In this document: positions 60,576 through 64,000 of the stretch, in pieces
How the letters are laid out: every line of letters begins with the position of its first letter
Position numbering within the stretch: the stretch's first letter is position 1
Assembly: GCA_947499595.1 (NCBI GenBank)
Contig: CANMOY010000003.1
Coordinates: 1-64,000 of the forward strand
DNA length: 64,000 nucleotides
Direction: 5' to 3'
DNA from: an uncultured Mesonia sp.
Lineage (GTDB): Bacteria; Bacteroidota; Bacteroidia; Flavobacteriales; Flavobacteriaceae
Notes under the pieces: model-generated
What the model saw: the letters and a program-made list of their open reading frames with translations, nothing else
The model's database searches: none
What the model was told of the DNA's origin: nothing
Position numbers and translations under genes: made by a program

Positions 60576-63146
60576 TTAGAAAGGATAATTAATACCAACA
60601 TTGTAAACCACATTGGCAAAATTATATTCTTGAAACCATTTTTGTTTCGTTTGGGCGGGGTTGTAGGTTTTAAAACCAAGGTCAAGCCGGATGACAAAAA
60701 AATCTAAATCATACCGCAGACCAAACCCAGTACTTACGGCGAGTTCCGTAAGGTCTTTAAGCTTTGTAAAGCGGGAAGCTTCATCTTTTACATTGTCTTC
60801 TACATTCCAAATATTACCGATATCCGTGAAAACGGCACTATGCAAATCGCCAAATAAATTAAAACGGTATTCTAAATTAAAAGCTATTTTCATATTGGCT
60901 TCATTAAACTCGTTAATTCCGCCAGAGCTACCCGGTCCTAAACTATAGGCCTGCCAACCGCGGTTATCATTGGTTCCTCCCGCAAAAAAACTTCTTGCAA
61001 ATGGTATACTGCTGGCGTTACCATAAGGTAAGGCAATACCACCCATTATGCGTGCCGCAATAATATTGTCTTTGCCTAGATCCCAATGCTTGATAAAATC
61101 TGTTTCTAGTTTTATATATTGCGAAAATTGTACGCCAAATAAATCATAGTTACCCTGACTGTTTTCTTTTAAATTGAGCATTTTTCCTAGTAATGCAAGC
61201 GAATTTCCTGCGGTCTCTAGTTTAAAGCGAAACTGACTAAAGTCCCAATCGTAAATACCCTCTCTTGTGTTTTTATTGTACGAAAAATTGGTGGCCAAAA
61301 TCAAGTTGTCCTCGGTTAATCTTTGTCTTCTTTCAATAATATCACGGGCTATTTGTTCTTGTTCACGTGTTAAATTAATTTGGTTATTTCTTAGGTCTCG
61401 TATAAACCCATTGGCACCTTCGGGAATAATAAGATTGGGTAAGCCAGAACCAGATGAATTGTTATTGAAATAAGCGGGATTGATTTGCGAAATATTGTCT
61501 TGGGCAATTTCATTGAGTCGAGAGAAAGAGTTGGTGTATACGTTAAAGTAATTACTGGTGTTTAAATTTTTAACATATTGTAAATCGATTAAACTAAACT
61601 TATGGCTCAGAGTTTCATTGGGATACCAACGGTAGAAAAAACTTCCTGTAACGTTTTGTTTGTCTAATCCTATATTTTTTTGTGTGCTTAACCCAACGCG
61701 TAAGGTGGTGAACGGCGACATTTTTTTGGGAATTATTTTTTCGGTATTTACAGGAAACGCAATACTAGGAAAAGTGAGGCTGGCATCGCTACCAATTTCT
61801 GAAATATTAAAAAATCGGTCATTGGCATCAGCCGCTTCTTTTGAAGAACCCACACTACCTCTTGCTGCAATTTCTAGATTTTCTGCGCCACCAAATACAT
61901 TTCTAATCAGTAAGGAGCCTCCAAAACCAATACCAAAATCTTGAATGTTACTTCGTGAGGCATCTACGTTAAAATCTACTCCTAGTTTAGGTCTTGGGGT
62001 TAAAAAAACATTGGCAATAAGTTGCGTGCCGGTGCTGTCTCTTGGATCGGGTTGATACTTGATGTCGGGGTATCTAAATTGCCCCAACTCATTTAATCTT
62101 CTGTAGGTTAAAGAGCGGTCGAGGTCTTTGTAAACATCTCCCTTTCTTATAAAAACCGCATTGGCTAAAGTTTTTGGCTTGTATTTTAACTTGCCAAAAG
62201 AGTAAATAGTATAGCCTTTGTATTGTGCCGAGTCTTGTGCAAAATTGCCAGATTTAAAAGAATAATCGGGGAATATGTTAACCTGACTAATGCGGTGAAT
62301 TTTATAGGGCACCGTTTTGGTGCTGTCTTCGCGTGTAACTTCTCGGTTAGAAATTATAATATCTGTCTTTACCTTATGGTTGGTGTCTAAAGTGTCGGCT
62401 TCAAAACTGATGAATTCTTTTTCAAAGTGGTACAAGCCTCGATTCCTGAAAAAGAAAGTGATTCTATCGCGTTCTGCCTCAAAATTATCGGTGTTAAACT
62501 GTTGTCCTGCTTTTAAAATACTTTCTTTTTTGCTTAGCATATACAAACTGTCTGCCACTGGCGACTTTATTTGCTTTTGTATACTGTCAAGAACATAAGC
62601 TTTGTTAGTGGTAACCCAATATTTAACACGCGTTCTGTCTTTTTTATGGTTTACCGATTTAAAATCCGCTTCAGCATTAAACCACCCACGGTTCCAGAAA
62701 TAAGCTTCTAACCGATTTTTGCTTTTTACACTTTTGTTTTCATCATAAACACTGGGAGGTTCTCCCGATTCTTTTAAAGTATTATGAAAAGATAAATAGC
62801 CTCTTTTAATGCGGTCAACTTGTTTTTGTGAATAAATCGAAGCGAGTCGTTTTTTGCGGTTTGGCTTTCTGTTTAACCAAGCGGTATAACTCGAATCGGG
62901 GTTTGGTTTTGCTAGGTTATAAATGTGCAGCTTAAGCGGAATACCCAAAACCGGTAATTTGCTATTGGGTTTTTGGTAAACCTGATTGTATAGGGCATTG
63001 TCTTTTGACTTTTCATTGTTTACAAAAATGCTGTTTTCTGTGAGTAGTCGCTCATCCTCTTTTACTCTTTTTGTAGGATTACAGCTTACAAAATTTAAGA
63101 CTAAGCAGAATAATATTATTTTTGCGGTAACGGCTCTCAAAATCAT
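60576..63146 (-). CDS. tamL: Lipoprotein Omp85 family member TamL
   Basis: 856 residues. Lipobox FVSC with Cys22, followed by NPTKRVKEDERLLTENSIFV. The first half has POTRA-like modules (YFWNRGWFNAEADF and FFFRNRGLYHFEKEF are the third-strand motifs); the second half is an Omp85 barrel (PKLGVDFNVDASRS onward, FFAGGTNDNRGWQAYSLGPG is the conserved loop, ends VGINYPF). A lipid-anchored BamA relative, known in F. johnsoniae as TamL, is essential there and is part of outer membrane assembly. Convention elsewhere: BamA/TamA family protein. Confidence 0.88.
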   Translation of the reverse strand: MILRAVTAKIILFCLVLNFVSCNPTKRVKEDERLLTENSIFVNNEKSKDNALYNQVYQKPNSKLPVLGIPLKLHIYNLAKPNPDSSYTAWLNRKPNRKKRLASIYSQKQVDRIKRGYLSFHNTLKESGEPPSVYDENKSVKSKNRLEAYFWNRGWFNAEADFKSVNHKKDRTRVKYWVTTNKAYVLDSIQKQIKSPVADSLYMLSKKESILKAGQQFNTDNFEAERDRITFFFRNRGLYHFEKEFISFEADTLDTNHKVKTDIIISNREVTREDSTKTVPYKIHRISQVNIFPDYSFKSGNFAQDSAQYKGYTIYSFGKLKYKPKTLANAVFIRKGDVYKDLDRSLTYRRLNELGQFRYPDIKYQPDPRDSTGTQLIANVFLTPRPKLGVDFNVDASRSNIQDFGIGFGGSLLIRNVFGGAENLEIAARGSVGSSKEAADANDRFFNISEIGSDASLTFPSIAFPVNTEKIIPKKMSPFTTLRVGLSTQKNIGLDKQNVTGSFFYRWYPNETLSHKFSLIDLQYVKNLNTSNYFNVYTNSFSRLNEIAQDNISQINPAYFNNNSSGSGLPNLIIPEGANGFIRDLRNNQINLTREQEQIARDIIERRQRLTEDNLILATNFSYNKNTREGIYDWDFSQFRFKLETAGNSLALLGKMLNLKENSQGNYDLFGVQFSQYIKLETDFIKHWDLGKDNIIAARIMGGIALPYGNASSIPFARSFFAGGTNDNRGWQAYSLGPGSSGGINEFNEANMKIAFNLEYRFNLFGDLHSAVFTDIGNIWNVEDNVKDEASRFTKLKDLTELAVSTGFGLRYDLDFFVIRLDLGFKTYNPAQTKQKWFQEYNFANVVYNVGINYPF

Positions 63147-63160
63147 CTAAAAATTAGGTT

Positions 63161-63189
63161 CAAAAATACATCAATTTATGCTCAGCAAA
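63161..63189 (-). promoter_or_regulatory. Promoter of tamL
   Basis: Read leftward: TTTG at 63186-63189, 17-bp spacer, TATTTTTG at 63161-63168. A full -33/-7 match. It lies inside the start of the divergent trmH-like gene. Confidence 0.75.
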
Positions 63190-63903
63190 AATCAAATAAA
63201 GTTAATAAACAGTCTTTCTCAAAAAAAATATAGGAATAAATATAATCTTTTTGTAGCCGAAGGAATTAAAGTTATAAAAGAGCTTTTAAACTCAAATTAT
63301 GAATTGGAGTTGCTGTATAGCACTACAGATGTCTTTTATGTTCCAACAGAGAAATTACAACTTATCACCGAAGCCGATTTGAAAAAGATTAGCAAGCTGG
63401 CCACCCCACAAATAGCATTAGCGCTTTTCAAAATACCCGAAAAAAGCGAAACTATGAAAGCGGTTAATTTTGCGGTGGCCTTAGACGGTATTCGCGACCC
63501 AGGCAATTTAGGTACAATTATAAGACTTTGTGACTGGTTTGGTGTGAAGCAAATTCTGTGTTCTAATGATACCGTAGATTGTTATAATGAAAAAGTAGTG
63601 CAAGCAACTATGGGTTCTCTTGCTAGAGTAAACATCGCTTACACGGATTTATACGAAACTTTAAAAAACACCGATTTACCCCTACTAGGAACTTTTATGG
63701 ATGGTGAAAATGTATATAAAACCCAATTACCGTCAAGCGGAATTATAATATTAGGCAACGAAGCTAACGGGATTTCTCCCACCATCGAAAGTTTAGCAAG
63801 TCAAAAAATAAGTATTCCCCAATTTGGCGAAAACCAATCTACTGAAAGTTTAAATGTAGCCACGGCTACGGCCATTTTGCTAAGTGAATGGAGAAGAGGT
63901 TAA
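63178..63903 (+). CDS. TrmH/SpoU-family RNA methyltransferase
   Basis: 241 residues. N-terminal substrate-binding domain (~1-75, LSKNQIKLINSLSQKKYR...FVAEGIKVIKELL) and SPOUT domain with ALDGIRDPGNLGTIIRLCDWFG (pieces about 100-122), GNEANGIS (about 195-202), IPQFGENQSTESLNVATATAILLSEW (pieces at the end). 2'-O-ribose methylation of rRNA or tRNA; the exact site is unknown. Divergent from tamL with 31 bp between, overlapping its promoter. Confidence 0.93.
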   Translation: MLSKNQIKLINSLSQKKYRNKYNLFVAEGIKVIKELLNSNYELELLYSTTDVFYVPTEKLQLITEADLKKISKLATPQIALALFKIPEKSETMKAVNFAVALDGIRDPGNLGTIIRLCDWFGVKQILCSNDTVDCYNEKVVQATMGSLARVNIAYTDLYETLKNTDLPLLGTFMDGENVYKTQLPSSGIIILGNEANGISPTIESLASQKISIPQFGENQSTESLNVATATAILLSEWRRG

Positions 63904-63907
63904 TAGA

Positions 63908-64000
63908 TTAGTGCCATTTGAAAATGGCGTTTATTTTGTTATCTAAATACTTGCGTGTTAAATTTTTACGGCTAGTAGAAAAATATTTAAGTACTCCGTA
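63908..64000 (-). CDS. C-terminal end of a leftward gene, partial
   Basis: Read leftward from the window edge, 30 codons stay open (start YGVLKYFSTSRKNLTRKYL) and end KINAIFKWH plus TAA at 63908-63910. The last residues alternate polar and hydrophobic like a beta strand. A gene converging on the methyltransferase is expected at this point. In F. johnsoniae I recall porT, of the T9SS, near tamL, but the short piece cannot show that. The window end may also be chance. Confidence 0.35.
   Translation of the reverse strand, partial: YGVLKYFSTSRKNLTRKYLDNKINAIFKWH
63911..63939 (+). terminator. Terminator-like hairpin after the methyltransferase gene
   Basis: GCCATTT/AAATGGC with GA loop, followed by a T-rich stretch. 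It overlaps the possible leftward coding end. Confidence 0.6.

Overview
The window is chromosomal DNA of a member of the Flavobacteriaceae (Bacteroidota). Four things point there. The sequence is AT-rich, and promoters carry the Bacteroidota -7 element TAnnTTTG rather than TATAAT. There are type IX secretion (T9SS) cargo proteins and gliding genes (gldA, gldB, gldC, tamL). The gene order is one typical of Flavobacteria. The genus cannot be told from the sequence alone.

Layout. 1-2 kb: the end of a T9SS type B cargo protein, then gldA facing left. 2-9 kb: a rightward housekeeping run (DAHP synthase/chorismate mutase, rsgA, dtd, a MazG-like hydrolase, a small membrane protein, aroA), then queA and rlmN. 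A 22-bp-periodic palindrome array lies between aroA and queA. 9-12.7 kb: three leftward T9SS type A cargo genes in tandem. 12.8-19 kb: a polyprenyl synthase, an ECF sigma/anti-sigma-like/outer-membrane-barrel operon with its own ECF-type promoter, dnaG, and nadE (leftward). 19.1-21.8 kb: gldB and gldC rightward, ysxC and an alpha/beta hydrolase leftward. 22-38 kb: a complete division and cell wall cluster (mraZ, rsmH, ftsL-like, ftsI, murE, mraY, murD, ftsW, murG, murC, ftsQ, ftsA, ftsZ, yqeY-like) headed by direct-repeat MraZ boxes. 38.2-38.8 kb: tRNA-Arg(TCG) followed by what looks like the scar of an integrative element. 38.8-45 kb: accessory genes (lipoproteins, a secreted hydrolase, a flavin monooxygenase-like protein, an M90 peptidase, a YpdA-like reductase). 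45-54 kb: rpe, lplA, rpoD, proC-proB-proA, and rpsO-pnp. 54-57.2 kb: a three-gene metal-handling locus (Cys-rich small protein, TonB-dependent receptor, periplasmic HMA protein). 57.3-58.4 kb: a barrel protein gene with a stop codon in its signal peptide, divergent from an XRE regulator with a palindromic operator. 58.5-64 kb: tamL-fba-accD leftward, a SpoU methyltransferase rightward, and the end of another leftward gene at the right edge.

How the parts relate. GldA, GldB and GldC belong to gliding/T9SS; four cargo proteins with type A or B sorting domains lie in the same window. The murE product carries the DNPR motif of meso-diaminopimelate enzymes, so the wall is probably DAP-type. Points for a second look: the palindrome array, the tRNA-Arg att-like scar, MraZ boxes on both sides of the mraZ/hydrolase divergent region, and loss of zinc ligands in both DnaG and AccD while RsgA keeps its own. 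Also worth checking are the self-directed ECF promoter, the nonsense codon at 57887-57889, and the paired-cysteine metal locus. I saw no complete mobile element, CRISPR array or toxin-antitoxin pair.
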